From positions 1 through 16,786 of the forward strand of contig PTLK01000018.1 in assembly GCA_002938075.1 (NCBI GenBank): a DNA stretch of 16,786 bases. Reading direction: 5' to 3'. Positions 8,197 to 14,643 of the stretch are shown piece by piece (within the stretch, counting starts at the first letter, position 1; every line of letters starts with the position of its first letter). The translations under genes were made by a program, and so were the position numbers. This DNA comes from Alphaproteobacteria bacterium MarineAlpha3_Bin3 (GTDB lineage: Bacteria > Pseudomonadota > Alphaproteobacteria > Rhodospirillales > Casp-alpha2). The notes beneath the pieces were generated by a model that did not search any database, was not told where the DNA came from, and saw nothing but the letters and a program-made list of their open reading frames with translations.

Positions 8197-9177
8197 TCAG
8201 CCGGCGGCTTTGATCTGTTCGGCTTTCCGCACCATCACCTCGGCCTGCTTGATCGATGCGATGTCGATCAGCCGCCCGTCCAAGGCGACGGCGCCTTTGC
8301 CTTCCTTCTGCGCCTGTTCCATGGCCTCGATGATGCGCTGGGCCTTGGTGACGTCTTCGTCGCTGGGGCTGAACAGGTTGTTGGCGAGTTCGACCTGACT
8401 CGGGTGGATCGCCCATTTGCCTTCGCACCCCAAGGTGGCGGAGCGGTTGCCCTGGGCGTTGAAGCCGTCGGGGTCGGAAAAATCGCCGAACGGCCCGTCG
8501 ATAGGCCGCAGCCCGTGGGCGCGGGCGGCGACGACCATGCGGGCGACCGGGTAATGCCACATGTCGCCCCAGTGAACGTCGCGGTTGCCGTCGCCGTCGG
8601 GATCGGTCAGCACATGGTAGTCCTTGTTGGGGCCGCCGATGACGGTCGTCCGGGCCTTGGTCGAGGCGGCGTAGTCGGCGACCCCGAAATGCAACGATTC
8701 AAGCCGTCGGCTGGAGGCGGCCAATTCGTCGACGTTCATCATCCCCAGCGCGGTTTCGATGATGAGCTCGAAGCCGATCCGCTTTTCGACCTTGGTAGCG
8801 GCCTCGATCTGGGTCACCAGCATGTCGACGGCATAGATGTCGGCGGCGGTGCCGGCCTTGGGGATCATGATCAGGTCGAGCTTGCCCGGTGCCTGTTCCA
8901 GGATATCGACCACGTCCCGGTACATGTAATGGGTGTCCAGCCCGTTGATGCGGACGGACAGGGTCTTGCCGCTCCAATCGAGGTCGTTGAGGGCCTCGAT
9001 GATGTTCTTGCGGGCCTGTTCCTTGTCATCGGGGGCGACCGCGTCCTCAAGGTCGAGAAAGATCACGTCTGCCGTGCTCTCGGTCGCTTTTTCGAGAAAT
9101 TTCGGGTTCGAGCCCGGCACCGCCAGTTCGCTGCGGTTGAGGCGCGGCGTGCACTGCTCGACGATGGTGAAACTCAT
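8197..9177 (-). CDS. mcl1: L-malyl-CoA/beta-methylmalyl-CoA lyase (HpcH/HpaI-CitE family)
   Basis: This 326-residue cytosolic Mg-dependent lyase cleaves beta-methylmalyl-CoA to propionyl-CoA plus glyoxylate, and reversibly converts malyl-CoA to acetyl-CoA plus glyoxylate. It serves the ethylmalonyl-CoA pathway or the serine cycle. The sequence closely follows the Rhodobacter/Methylobacterium enzymes: TPRLNRSELAVPGSNP (10-25), DVIFLDLEDAVAPDDKEQAR (37-56), SVRINGLDTHYMYRDVVD, and the metal-binding Glu141 (IIETALG) and Asp168 (FGVADYAAS). RPIDGPFGDFSDPDG, GKWAIHPSQ and the C-terminal lid Asp300 (ALDG) are also present. The start at 9177 is fixed by a GAGGAG ribosome site 8 nt upstream; the frame stays open 75 codons further upstream, but that extension matches nothing. 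It is divergent from a 2-hydroxyacid dehydrogenase that could consume glyoxylate. I cannot separate the ethylmalonyl-CoA and serine-cycle roles from this window. Confidence 0.93.
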   Translation of the reverse strand: MSFTIVEQCTPRLNRSELAVPGSNPKFLEKATESTADVIFLDLEDAVAPDDKEQARKNIIEALNDLDWSGKTLSVRINGLDTHYMYRDVVDILEQAPGKLDLIMIPKAGTAADIYAVDMLVTQIEAATKVEKRIGFELIIETALGMMNVDELAASSRRLESLHFGVADYAASTKARTTVIGGPNKDYHVLTDPDGDGNRDVHWGDMWHYPVARMVVAARAHGLRPIDGPFGDFSDPDGFNAQGNRSATLGCEGKWAIHPSQVELANNLFSPSDEDVTKAQRIIEAMEQAQKEGKGAVALDGRLIDIASIKQAEVMVRKAEQIKAAG

Positions 9178-9185
9178 AATGAAGA

Positions 9186-9191
9186 CTCCTC
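9186..9191 (-). promoter_or_regulatory. Ribosome binding site that sets the lyase start
   Basis: The minus strand reads GAGGAG, 8 nt before the ATG at 9177. This strong Shine-Dalgarno sequence argues against the longer open frame that extends to 9402. Confidence 0.8.
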
Positions 9192-9313
9192 GGGTGCGTT
9201 TGATTTCGTAGATTAGAATTTTTTCATATTCGTCTAAAACCGCCGCCTCCGGGGAGCCGGAGAAGGCTAAATTCGATATTGCACCCGCGAACATGATGCA
9301 GATGATCGAAAAG

Positions 9314-9340
9314 TGCAAGGGCAACAACCGTTTGCCCGCA
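9314..9340. promoter_or_regulatory. Imperfect palindrome in the lyase/dehydrogenase divergent region
   Basis: GGGCAA (9319-9324) and TTGCCC (9332-9337) form an inverted repeat around a 7-nt centre. It is extended by TGC (9314-9316) and GCA (9338-9340) across a 2-nt bulge. It lies roughly midway between the two divergent genes and could be a shared operator. No regulator gene is in the window, so this is a candidate only. Confidence 0.3.
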
Positions 9341-9385
9341 ACATGGCCGTTCATCAAGGAGTGATTCGATTTCCGGCGCCCATGT

Positions 9386-9393
9386 GCTACAAC
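9386..9393 (+). promoter_or_regulatory. Predicted -10 box for the 2-hydroxyacid dehydrogenase
   Basis: GCTACAAC is an exact match to the alphaproteobacterial GCTANAWC -10 element. The -35 region is weak (TTCGAT at 9365-9370, or TTTCCGG just downstream at poor spacing). Transcription would start near 9399, leaving a leader of about 47 nt ending in AGGAGG. Confidence 0.35.
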
Positions 9394-9430
9394 CCCCGGC
9401 AACGATAAAAAGACTTAGAAGACTGTTCAC

Positions 9431-9436
9431 AGGAGG
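9431..9436 (+). promoter_or_regulatory. Strong ribosome binding site of the dehydrogenase
   Basis: A perfect AGGAGG lies 9 nt before the ATG at 9446 and fixes the start. Confidence 0.8.
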
Positions 9437-9445
9437 CCCCCGACC

Positions 9446-10429
9446 ATGAGCGACAAGCCCTCCGTCCCCGTTCCCCCCGTCGTCCTGGTTACCCGGAAAC
9501 TGCCCGACGCGGTGGAAGACCGCCTCGGCCGCGATTACCAGGCCCGGCTCAACTCCGACGACGCCTTATATTCCAAGGACGAGCTGATCGAACGCGCCGG
9601 CGGCGCGGATGCGATCGTCGCATGCCATACCGAGCATCTCAGCGCCGAGGTGATCGAGCGCTTGCCCGAGGAGGTTAAGATCGTCGCCAATTTCTCCGTC
9701 GGTTTCGACCATGTGGACATCGAGGCGGCCAAGAAACGGGGCCTGGTGGTGACCAACACGCCTGACGTGCTGTCCGACGCCACCGCCGAGTTGACCATGA
9801 TGCTGATGATCGGCGCCGCGCGGCGCGCCGGCGAAGGCGAGAAGCTGGTGCGGACCGGCGAATGGAAGGATTGGAGCCCGGCCTTCATGGTCGGCACCCA
9901 GGTGACGGGAAAACGGCTGGGAATCCTGGGCATGGGGCGGGTCGGCCAGGTGGTGGCTAGGCGCGCCCGCGGTTTCGACATGGAAATCCACTACCACGAC
10001 ATCCGCCGCTTGGCCCCGGAGGCCGAGGAAGGGGCCCAATATCACGAAACCCTGGAGGACATGCTGCCGGTCTGCGATTTCCTGTCCATCCACTGCAACG
10101 CGACGCCGGAAACCACGGGGCTGATGAACGCCGAGCGTTTCGCCCTGCTTCCCGACGGCGCCATCTTCGTTAACGCCGCCCGGGGCGCCATCCATGTCGA
10201 CGACGACCTGATCGAGGCCCTGCAATCGGGCCGGCTCAAGGCCGCCGGCATCGACGCCTATAACAACGAACCCACCATCGACCCCCGGTTCGCCGAGCTT
10301 CCCAACACCTTTTTGATGCCCCATATCGGCAGCGCCACCGCCGAAACCCGCGACGCCATGGGGTTCCGGGCGCTCGACAACCTGGACGCCTTTTTCGCCG
10401 GCGACGAGCCCGGCGACCGGGTGGCCTGA
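9446..10429 (+). CDS. D-isomer-specific 2-hydroxyacid dehydrogenase, glyoxylate/hydroxypyruvate reductase type
   Basis: The 327-residue cytosolic oxidoreductase has the two-domain fold of GyaR/GRHPR-type enzymes, which reduce glyoxylate to glycolate or hydroxypyruvate to glycerate. The substrate loop ANFSVGFDHVDI (81-92) is typical. The Rossmann motif is GMGRVG (162-167), followed by HDIRR (184-188). The Asp185 after the second strand suggests NAD(H) preference, though the nearby Arg pair could accept NADP(H). The catalytic set is complete: Arg246 (NAARG), Glu275 (NNEP) and His293 (MPHIGSAT). It is divergent from malyl-CoA lyase, which releases or uses glyoxylate, so glyoxylate reduction is the likeliest role. 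Exact substrate and cofactor are inference. Confidence 0.92.
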   Translation: MSDKPSVPVPPVVLVTRKLPDAVEDRLGRDYQARLNSDDALYSKDELIERAGGADAIVACHTEHLSAEVIERLPEEVKIVANFSVGFDHVDIEAAKKRGLVVTNTPDVLSDATAELTMMLMIGAARRAGEGEKLVRTGEWKDWSPAFMVGTQVTGKRLGILGMGRVGQVVARRARGFDMEIHYHDIRRLAPEAEEGAQYHETLEDMLPVCDFLSIHCNATPETTGLMNAERFALLPDGAIFVNAARGAIHVDDDLIEALQSGRLKAAGIDAYNNEPTIDPRFAELPNTFLMPHIGSATAETRDAMGFRALDNLDAFFAGDEPGDRVA

Positions 10430-10473
10430 GCCCGCCGGCCCGGGAAACAGGGTTATCAAGGGAACCGTGACTT

Positions 10474-10502
10474 TTGGCGGGTGGCTGAAATTAGGCTATT
10501 GC
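10474..10502 (+). promoter_or_regulatory. Predicted promoter of the TRAP operon
   Basis: TTGGCGG (10474-10480) is followed after 14 nt by GCTATTGC (10495-10502), close to TTGACGS/GCTANAWC. Transcription would begin near 10508, about 370 nt before the first gene. It sits immediately upstream of the operator-like palindrome, which strengthens the call. No T-tailed terminator for the preceding dehydrogenase was seen. Confidence 0.45.
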
Positions 10503-10533
10503 GGCCAAGGGATTTGGTATGCCAAACTTGGCC
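10503..10533. promoter_or_regulatory. Nested palindrome, candidate GntR/FadR-subfamily operator
   Basis: An outer perfect repeat GGCCAAG (10503-10509)/CTTGGCC (10527-10533) encloses an inner one, TTTGG (10513-10517)/CCAAA (10522-10526), separated by TATG. The core TGGTATGCCA differs by one base from TGGTATACCA, the core recognised by UxuR-like GntR regulators. It overlaps the predicted transcription start, a usual place for repressor binding. It could alternatively be an RNA hairpin; it lacks a T tract. Confidence 0.45.
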
Positions 10534-10618
10534 CATTCTGGAGGTTACGTTCCGGCAATAAACAAGCCCAAGCCGCCGATTAGGCCCAGGCATGAATGGG
10601 AGGACTAAAGGGAGGAAA

Positions 10619-10655
10619 GCCAGCCGGTGTCACATGTCGGTGACGGGCGGCTGGC
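10619..10655 (+). promoter_or_regulatory. Stable hairpin in the TRAP-operon leader
   Basis: GCCAGCCG (10619-10626) pairs perfectly with CGGCTGGC (10648-10655). Inside, GTCAC (10629-10633) pairs with GTGAC (10640-10644) around a 6-nt loop, leaving a small internal loop. It has no T tract and does not match a riboswitch class I can recognise. It would lie in the 5' leader of the TRAP mRNA. Confidence 0.45.
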
Positions 10656-10796
10656 GGGCGTGAAAAGCCTTGCCATCCAGTTGAGTATGCTGAAAAGTAC
10701 CCGCCAGCAACGGTCGCCTTCGCGGATTTGAAAGAACGGCCGGCGTCGGCGGGGGGCAGGCGCAAATTCCACGCAGGTTTCCCGCAATTGTCTGTT

Positions 10797-10838
10797 ATCC
10801 ATTTTAGCGCTTCGGGCGCCTGATGGAGTTTAATGGAT
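10797..10838 (+). promoter_or_regulatory. Alternative stem-loops just before the TRAP start
   Basis: ATCCATT (10797-10803) is complementary to AATGGAT (10832-10838). The overlapping CCAT (10799-10802) can instead pair with ATGG (10823-10826). Both options enclose a small GCGC/GCGC hairpin (10807-10819). The two outer pairings exclude one another, so a switch is possible but unproven. The ribosome site of the first gene lies 26 nt downstream. The rest of 10430-10876 shows no credible gene. Confidence 0.35.
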
Positions 10839-10864
10839 CGCATTTTTACCAAGCAACGCCATAG

Positions 10865-10869
10865 GGAGG
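10865..10869 (+). promoter_or_regulatory. Strong ribosome binding site of the TRAP binding protein
   Basis: GGAGG lies 7 nt before the ATG at 10877, suggesting high translation of the binding protein and confirming the start. Confidence 0.75.
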
Positions 10870-10876
10870 ATCAATT

Positions 10877-12016
10877 ATGGCTACCAAAAAGACAAAAGTT
10901 TCGCGGCGTAAGTTTATCAAGACTGGCGCCGTAGTCGCGGGCGCTGGGGCAGCCACTCTGGCGATGCCCAATGTTTCCATGGCCGCGACGAAGACTTTGA
11001 AGATGCAGTCGTCCTGGGGTGCCACGAGCCCGTTCCAGGACATGGCCAAAGAGTATGTTACGCGCGTGGCCGCCATGGCCGGCGGCCGCCTGAAGATCGA
11101 CCTGCTGCCGTCGGGCGCTGTCGTCAAAGCGTTCCAGGTGCAGGACGCCGTCCACAAGGGCGTGCTCGACGCCGCGCATACCGTGACCGCGTACTGGTAT
11201 TCCAAGAACAAGTCCGCGTCGCTGTTCGGAACCGGTCCTGTCTTTGGTTGCAACGCGCCGCAGATTTTGGCCTGGATCCAATACGGTGGCGGCGCGGAGC
11301 TGTTGGACGAGCTGCAGACCAAGATCCTGAAGGTGAACGTTCGCAGCTACTTCGCCATGCCGATGCCGACGCAGCCTCTGGGCTGGTTCAAGTTCCACGT
11401 CACCAGCGCCAAGCAGATGGTGGGCCTTAAATACCGTACGGTTGGCCTGGCCACGGACATCATGCAGGGCATGGGCCTCAAGGTGACCCAGCTTCCGGGC
11501 GGCGAGATCGTGCCGGCGTTGGAGAAGGGCGTCATCGAGGCGTTCGAGTTCAACAACCCGACCGCCGATATGCGCTTCGGCGCCGCGGACGTGTCCAAGC
11601 ACTACCACATGGGCTCCTACCACCAGGCGGCCGAGTTCTTCGAGATCATGTTCACCAGGTCGTTATTCGACGGCCTGCCGAAGGAGCACCAGGCGATCCT
11701 CGAATACGGCGCCGAGGCCGCCAACACGGCCAACTACGGCTGGGCCATGAACCAGTATTCCACGGACTTGCAGATTCTGATCAATGAGAAGGGCGTCAAC
11801 GTCTATCGCACCGCGCAGTCGATCATGACCGCCCAGCTCAAGTCCTGGGATAAGGTCCTGAAGAAGCTCGAAGCAGCCGATCCGTTTTTCGCGAAGGTCG
11901 TCAAGAGCCAGAAGGTCTGGTCGGAGAAGGTTGCGTTCTACGACTTGGTCAACGCGGCCGACTACAAGCTCGCCTACGAGCACTACTTCCCGGGCAAGCT
12001 ACCGAAGTTTACGTAA
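10877..12016 (+). CDS. TRAP transporter substrate-binding protein, DctP family (Tat-exported)
   Basis: The 379-residue periplasmic protein captures the substrate and delivers it to the membrane permease. The N-terminus is a twin-arginine signal: SRRKFIK (9-15), a hydrophobic stretch (about 16-30), and a likely cleavage site near residue 36 (SMA/A). It is therefore probably exported folded. The mature protein follows the TakP/FcbT1-like branch (COG4663 type): AAHTVTAYWYSKN, IQYGGGAELLDEL, the GLKYR segment containing the family's ligand-clamping Arg, and PGGEIVPALEKGVIEAFEFNNP. That branch includes 2-keto-acid and aromatic-acid binders, but the ligand here cannot be read from sequence. It begins an operon with the small and large permeases, an amidase and a small membrane protein. 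Two hairpins follow its stop codon and may raise its level relative to the permeases. Confidence 0.93.
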   Translation: MATKKTKVSRRKFIKTGAVVAGAGAATLAMPNVSMAATKTLKMQSSWGATSPFQDMAKEYVTRVAAMAGGRLKIDLLPSGAVVKAFQVQDAVHKGVLDAAHTVTAYWYSKNKSASLFGTGPVFGCNAPQILAWIQYGGGAELLDELQTKILKVNVRSYFAMPMPTQPLGWFKFHVTSAKQMVGLKYRTVGLATDIMQGMGLKVTQLPGGEIVPALEKGVIEAFEFNNPTADMRFGAADVSKHYHMGSYHQAAEFFEIMFTRSLFDGLPKEHQAILEYGAEAANTANYGWAMNQYSTDLQILINEKGVNVYRTAQSIMTAQLKSWDKVLKKLEAADPFFAKVVKSQKVWSEKVAFYDLVNAADYKLAYEHYFPGKLPKFT

Positions 12017-12020
12017 GGCG

Positions 12021-12045
12021 CCCGTGCGGAAACGGGTTATTCCGC
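12021..12045 (+). promoter_or_regulatory. Overlapping hairpins after the binding-protein stop
   Basis: CCCGT (12021-12025) pairs with ACGGG (12032-12036). Its 6-nt loop GCGGAA (12026-12031) is perfectly complementary to TTCCGC (12040-12045). The second pairing could replace the first or form a partial pseudoknot, though full co-formation looks sterically tight. It begins 5 nt after the stop codon. Confidence 0.35.
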
Positions 12046-12054
12046 TGGAAAATA

Positions 12055-12081
12055 TGGGGCGGCGCTGGCAGCGCCGCCCCA
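12055..12081 (+). promoter_or_regulatory. Very stable intra-operon stem-loop
   Basis: GGGGCGGCGCT (12056-12066) pairs perfectly with AGCGCCGCCCC (12070-12080) around GGC, plus one outer T-A pair. There is no T tract, so it is unlikely to be an efficient terminator. Such hairpins between a binding-protein gene and its permease genes commonly protect the upstream mRNA from 3' decay, giving excess binding protein. Confidence 0.6.
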
Positions 12082-12122
12082 CCTCCATTAACCGACCCAA
12101 TCGTCCGATTTAGGGATTTTTC

Positions 12123-12755
12123 ATGGACCGGTTTATCTTTACGGTGGACAGCTTTACGGCCTGGGTCGGCAAGGCTTTTGCCTGGTGCATTCTGCTGCTG
12201 GCCATTGGCGTCGCCTACGAGGTCTTCGTGCGCTACTTGATGCGCGACCCGACGTCGTGGGCCTTCGATCTCAGCTACCTGATGTACGGCTCCCTGTTCA
12301 TGATGGGCGGTGCCTATACCCTCGCCCGCGACAGCCACGTCCGCGGCGACGTCATCTACCGGCTGTGGAAGCCGAAGACCCAGGCCAGTGTCGAACTCGT
12401 TGTTTATTTCCTTTTCTTTTTTCCCGGCATCCTGGCCCTTATCTTCGCCGGCGCCGATTACGCCCTGGAATCATGGTCGTACAATTACGGTCGCGGCGAG
12501 GTCAGCATCAACAGCCCCGCCGGGGTGCCTATCTCGCAGTTCAAGACGGTCCTTCCCGTCGCAGGCGTGCTGCTTTTCCTGCAGGGCATGGCCCAGGTCT
12601 GCCGCTGTATCGTCTGCCTCAGGACCGGCGAATGGCCAGCACACCTCGAAGACGTCGAGGAAATGGAAGTCGCCCTTCTGCAGGAGAAAAAGGACACGGA
12701 AGCGGCCAAGGAAGGCCGTGACGCCCGGCGCATGACAACCGAGGACAGGGGCTGA
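12123..12755 (+). CDS. TRAP transporter small permease, DctQ family
   Basis: The 210-residue inner-membrane protein is the small subunit that pairs with the large TRAP permease. Four hydrophobic helices are visible, around residues 12-35, 44-66, 86-108 and 135-158. It has the DctQ hallmark of a polar residue-rich first loop (YEVFVRYLMRDPTSWAFDLSYLMYG). The cytoplasmic C-terminal tail (about 170-210) is unusually rich in Glu, Lys and Arg and may form a coiled coil. An AGGGA lies 6 nt before the ATG. It is separated from the binding-protein gene by 106 bp of hairpin-rich DNA, and from the large permease by only 6 bp, so the two permease genes are probably translated together. Confidence 0.92.
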   Translation: MDRFIFTVDSFTAWVGKAFAWCILLLAIGVAYEVFVRYLMRDPTSWAFDLSYLMYGSLFMMGGAYTLARDSHVRGDVIYRLWKPKTQASVELVVYFLFFFPGILALIFAGADYALESWSYNYGRGEVSINSPAGVPISQFKTVLPVAGVLLFLQGMAQVCRCIVCLRTGEWPAHLEDVEEMEVALLQEKKDTEAAKEGRDARRMTTEDRG

Positions 12756-12761
12756 GCGCAG

Positions 12762-14612
12762 ATGTTTGGTCTATCCGATCCCGAAATCGCGGTGGTCATG
12801 CTGGGGCTCTTCATCCTGAGCATTCTGCTCGGCTTTCCGATTTGCTTCACCCTGATGGCCATGGGGGTGTTCTTCGGCTACTACGCCTACTACGACCCCG
12901 AGCGCATGCAGTCGATCTTCGACAACCGGGTCTTCGACCTTCTCGTCAACCAGACCTATTCGGTGATGGCCAACGACGTGCTGGTGGCGGTGCCGCTGTT
13001 CCTGTTCATGGGCTACATCGTCGAGCGCGCCAACCTGGTCGACCGCCTGTTCTCCACGCTTCAGATCGCGGCCCGGCACCTACCGGGGTCCATGGCCGTC
13101 GCGGCGCTGGTGACTTGTGCGCTGTTCGCCACCGCGTCGGGCATCATCGGCGCCGTGGTGACGTTGATGGGCCTTCTCGCCTTCCCGGCCATGCTCAAGG
13201 CCCGCTACGATACCAGTTTCTCGGCCGGCGTCATCTGTGCCGGCGGCTGCCTGGGCATCCTGATCCCGCCGTCGATCATGTTGATCGTCTACGCGGCGGC
13301 GGCTTCCATGTCGGTGGTGCGGCTGTATGCCGGCGCCATCGCGCCGGGATTCATGCTGGCCGGCCTTTACATCATTTACGTCATCGGCCGTGCGTGGCTC
13401 AATCCGAAAATCGCCCCTCCACCCCGCCAGGAAGACATCGACGCCGCAAGGCGCGGCAACATCTATGTCATGATGTTGACGTCCTTCTTCCCGTTGGCGT
13501 TCCTGATCCTGTCGGTCCTGGGCGCCATCCTGTTCGGTCTGGCGACGCCGACGGAAGCCGCCTCCATGGGCGCCACCGGCGGCATCATCCTCGCCGCCAG
13601 CTACCGCATCGGCTCGATCCGGTCCCACGAAATCAGGCCGGAATGGGTCGACGGCGACGGCAAGGTCGATGAATACAACCCCTGGCACTACGCCATCGGC
13701 GTCGGCGCCATCACGACCACTATCCTTTACTTGTCCTATTATCTGTTCCGAATCCTCGCCGCCTGGTGGTTCGATCTTCCGATGCCGACCGAACGTACCC
13801 TTCCCTTCGCGCCCGGAATCAGCGTCGGCATCGCCTTCGCTATTGCGGCGGCCGTGCGATTCATGGGCGACGACGCGCCGCTGCTGTCCATCTTCCAGCC
13901 CCACTCGCGATGGCTGCGGCCCCTTTACGCCTTCGGCGGACAGGCGGGGCTTGTGGGGCTCGGGTTCGGCGCGGCGTATCTGCTCATGTTTACGGTGCTC
14001 AATCTCAACGAGGCCTTCACCGAACACGAGGTCAGCTGGTGGGCGTTCGACGTCGGTTTCTTCGTCACCCTTATCGGCTATATGGCTTGGCGGGGCATCG
14101 ACAAGGTCGGCCTCAAGGAATCCGTCTATCTCACGGTGCGCACGTCGGCAATGGTATGCTGGCTGTTCGTCGGCTCGTGGACGTTTTCGTCGGTGTTCTC
14201 GTATCTGGGCGGCCAGGGCCTGATCGAGGAATTCGTGCTCGGCATGAACCTGACGCCGGTCATGTTCCTGATCATGGCCCAGGTCATCATCTTCCTTCTC
14301 GGATGGCCGCTGGAATGGTCCGAGATCATCATCATCTTCGTGCCCATCTTCCTGCCCATGCTGCCGCACTTCGGCATCGATCCCTTGTTCTTCGGCATCC
14401 TGGTGGCACTGAACCTGCAAACGTCATTCCTAACGCCACCCATGGCCATGGCGGCCTACTACCTCAAGGGGGTGGCTCCGCCACACGTGCAACTTATCAC
14501 GATCTTCAAGGGCTGCATGCCGTTCCTGTCTATGGTGTTCCTGGCCATGTTCCTTCTTTATACATTCCCCGAGATCGCGCTTTACCTGCCGAAGCTCGTC
14601 TACGGTCGTTAA
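12762..14612 (+). CDS. TRAP transporter large permease, DctM family, with a long central insert
   Basis: This inner-membrane protein is the ion-coupled transport subunit. At 616 residues it is much longer than the usual 430 or so. The N-terminal half is standard (ILLGFPICFTLMAMGVFFG, VPLFLFMGYIVERA, LFATASGIIGAVVTLMGLLAFPAMLKARYDTSFSAGVICAGGCLGILIPPSI), up to the signature LATPTEAASMGATGG (260-274). The second half restarts at LKESVYLTVRTSAMVCWLFVGSW (451-473) and ends normally. Between them, about residues 283-450 are extra, with roughly four predicted helices (about 308-336, 348-366, 390-413 and 427-443). The reading frame is intact throughout. This resembles the longer FcbT3-like COG4664 branch. 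Neighbours and 6-bp spacing place it in the TRAP operon. Confidence 0.93.
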   Translation: MFGLSDPEIAVVMLGLFILSILLGFPICFTLMAMGVFFGYYAYYDPERMQSIFDNRVFDLLVNQTYSVMANDVLVAVPLFLFMGYIVERANLVDRLFSTLQIAARHLPGSMAVAALVTCALFATASGIIGAVVTLMGLLAFPAMLKARYDTSFSAGVICAGGCLGILIPPSIMLIVYAAAASMSVVRLYAGAIAPGFMLAGLYIIYVIGRAWLNPKIAPPPRQEDIDAARRGNIYVMMLTSFFPLAFLILSVLGAILFGLATPTEAASMGATGGIILAASYRIGSIRSHEIRPEWVDGDGKVDEYNPWHYAIGVGAITTTILYLSYYLFRILAAWWFDLPMPTERTLPFAPGISVGIAFAIAAAVRFMGDDAPLLSIFQPHSRWLRPLYAFGGQAGLVGLGFGAAYLLMFTVLNLNEAFTEHEVSWWAFDVGFFVTLIGYMAWRGIDKVGLKESVYLTVRTSAMVCWLFVGSWTFSSVFSYLGGQGLIEEFVLGMNLTPVMFLIMAQVIIFLLGWPLEWSEIIIIFVPIFLPMLPHFGIDPLFFGILVALNLQTSFLTPPMAMAAYYLKGVAPPHVQLITIFKGCMPFLSMVFLAMFLLYTFPEIALYLPKLVYGR

Positions 14613-14643
14613 CGGCCCCGCACGCCGACGGTTTTAAGCCATC

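Noticed and set aside
9178..9402. 75-codon N-terminal extension of the malyl-CoA lyase
   Set aside because: The strong GAGGAG ribosome site and family N-terminus support the start at 9177; the extension has no similarity to the family and fills the divergent promoter region.
10619..10655. Known riboswitch (cobalamin, SAM-II, SAH, glycine types)
   Set aside because: The conserved sequence boxes of these classes were not found; only generic stem-loops are visible.
10653..10675. Sigma-54 promoter suggested by TGGC and TTGC near the large leader hairpin
   Set aside because: The spacing between the GG and GC elements is far too long for the -24/-12 pattern.
10580..10852. 90-codon minus-strand open frame in the TRAP upstream region
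   Set aside because: Begins with TTG, no ribosome site, no recognisable features, and overlaps the inverted repeats of the leader.
13080..14420. 446-codon minus-strand open frame opposite the TRAP large permease
   Set aside because: Highly charged low-complexity His/Asp/Glu/Arg product that mirrors a membrane-protein gene; no motifs.
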